A DNA stretch of 64,000 bases from an uncultured Arachnia sp. (lineage in GTDB: Bacteria > Actinomycetota > Actinomycetes > Propionibacteriales > Propionibacteriaceae): the NCBI GenBank assembly GCA_947499145.1, contig CANMNB010000017.1, positions 1-64,000 on the forward strand, in the 5' to 3' direction. This document shows positions 63,762-64,000 of this stretch, piece by piece. The notes beneath the pieces are model-generated. The model searched no databases. It was not told the origin of the DNA and saw only the letters and a list, made by a program, of their open reading frames with translations. A program made the position numbers and the translations under genes. Numbering within the stretch: position 1 is the first letter of the stretch; every line of letters begins with the position of its first letter.

Positions 63762-64000
63762 ATGGGTGTGATGGATTTCCTGAGCAAGCGGATGCCGGGG
63801 CTGAGTGTCGACGAGGCGCTGCTGGCCCTGAGCAAGGGAGCCATCCTCGTCGACGTGCGCACGCCCGCGGAGTACGAGGCCCGACACGCCCCGGGTGCCC
63901 GTCCCGTCGACCCCAAGGACCTCAAGGAGAACCCGCTCGACGCGATCCACGGCGACGACCCACTCGCCGAGCGTGACGCCGCCATCATCCTGATGTGCGA
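63762..64000 (+). CDS. Rhodanese-like domain protein (truncated by window end)
   Basis: 79 residues visible from ATG 63762. A short N-terminal leader, then LSVDEALLALSKGAILVDVR and TPAEYEARHAPGARPVDPKD, the rhodanese core, ending ILMC at the window edge, where the Cys should be the catalytic cysteine of the active-site loop. Alternative start ATG 63771. The remainder, including the loop, lies outside. Confidence 0.85.
   Translation, partial: MGVMDFLSKRMPGLSVDEALLALSKGAILVDVRTPAEYEARHAPGARPVDPKDLKENPLDAIHGDDPLAERDAAIILMC

Overview
This 64 kb window is high-GC, gene-dense DNA with short gaps, many 4-bp start/stop overlaps (ATGA, GTGA) and frequent GTG starts, as expected for an actinobacterium. 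Gene content (MetPS-type methionine importer, SigE-family sigma factor, AckA-Pta, Tat/lipobox sugar-binding lipoprotein, LacI-controlled glycosidase loci, AgpS-like FAD enzyme, FadD-type ligase) suggests the Propionibacteriales or a relative. The genus is inference; there is no rRNA marker, and I saw no tRNA gene, phage or CRISPR array.

Layout. 0-5 kb: a four-gene ABC transporter/two-component unit (all junctions overlap by 4 bp) and an MFS transporter. 5-13 kb: housekeeping and accessory singletons: GNAT, a solitary MspJI/AspBHI-like modification-dependent restriction enzyme, CsaA-like protein, aldo/keto reductase, lipoprotein, NUDIX, spermidine-synthase-like protein, bifunctional nuclease, pyrimidine-dimer glycosylase and a baeRF protein. 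13-19 kb: a LacI repressor diverging from a Gfo/Idh/MocA oxidoreductase and a GH115 alpha-glucuronidase whose frame is broken; a textbook promoter/operator lies between. 19-20 kb: a wrecked K+ transport locus in which KtrB is frameshifted and joined by deletion to the tail of KtrA. 21-24 kb: lower-GC accessory DNA with four copies of a 27-bp repeat, a nucleotidyltransferase-fold protein lacking its catalytic motif, and an SPFH/zinc-ribbon plus GRAM/zinc-ribbon pair. 24-26 kb: MetPS.

26.2-30.3 kb looks like a composite transposon: two damaged ISL3-type copies in the same orientation enclose a truncated gene and a sigma factor/membrane-protein operon, and the unit is bounded by a perfect 8-bp target duplication. 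It sits between two members of a palindrome family that occurs again as a pair near 46 kb.

30-42 kb: a beta-CASP metallo-beta-lactamase protein, a GH4 glycosidase divergent from an ABC sugar importer with PfkB kinase, DUF1801, YaaA, MFS and SPFH genes. 42-46 kb: an operon of SDR, PlsC and AGPS-like genes matching the three core enzyme classes of peroxisomal ether-lipid synthesis. 46-52 kb: DUF2975 plus YozG-like regulator with paired direct-repeat operators, AckA, Pta and AspA. 52-64 kb: hydroxyacid dehydrogenase, endonuclease IV, a GH2-DUF2804 fusion with its transporter, GH13 with a GPH transporter, acyl-CoA ligase, a membrane protein and the start of a rhodanese.

Physiologically the region is rich in plant-type oligosaccharide use (GH115, GH4, GH2, GH13, each beside a transporter or regulator) and acetate overflow metabolism. 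Recent gene decay (GH115, Ktr, both IS copies) is concentrated between 15.6 and 30.3 kb; because two of the lesions are single-base, read-level confirmation matters.
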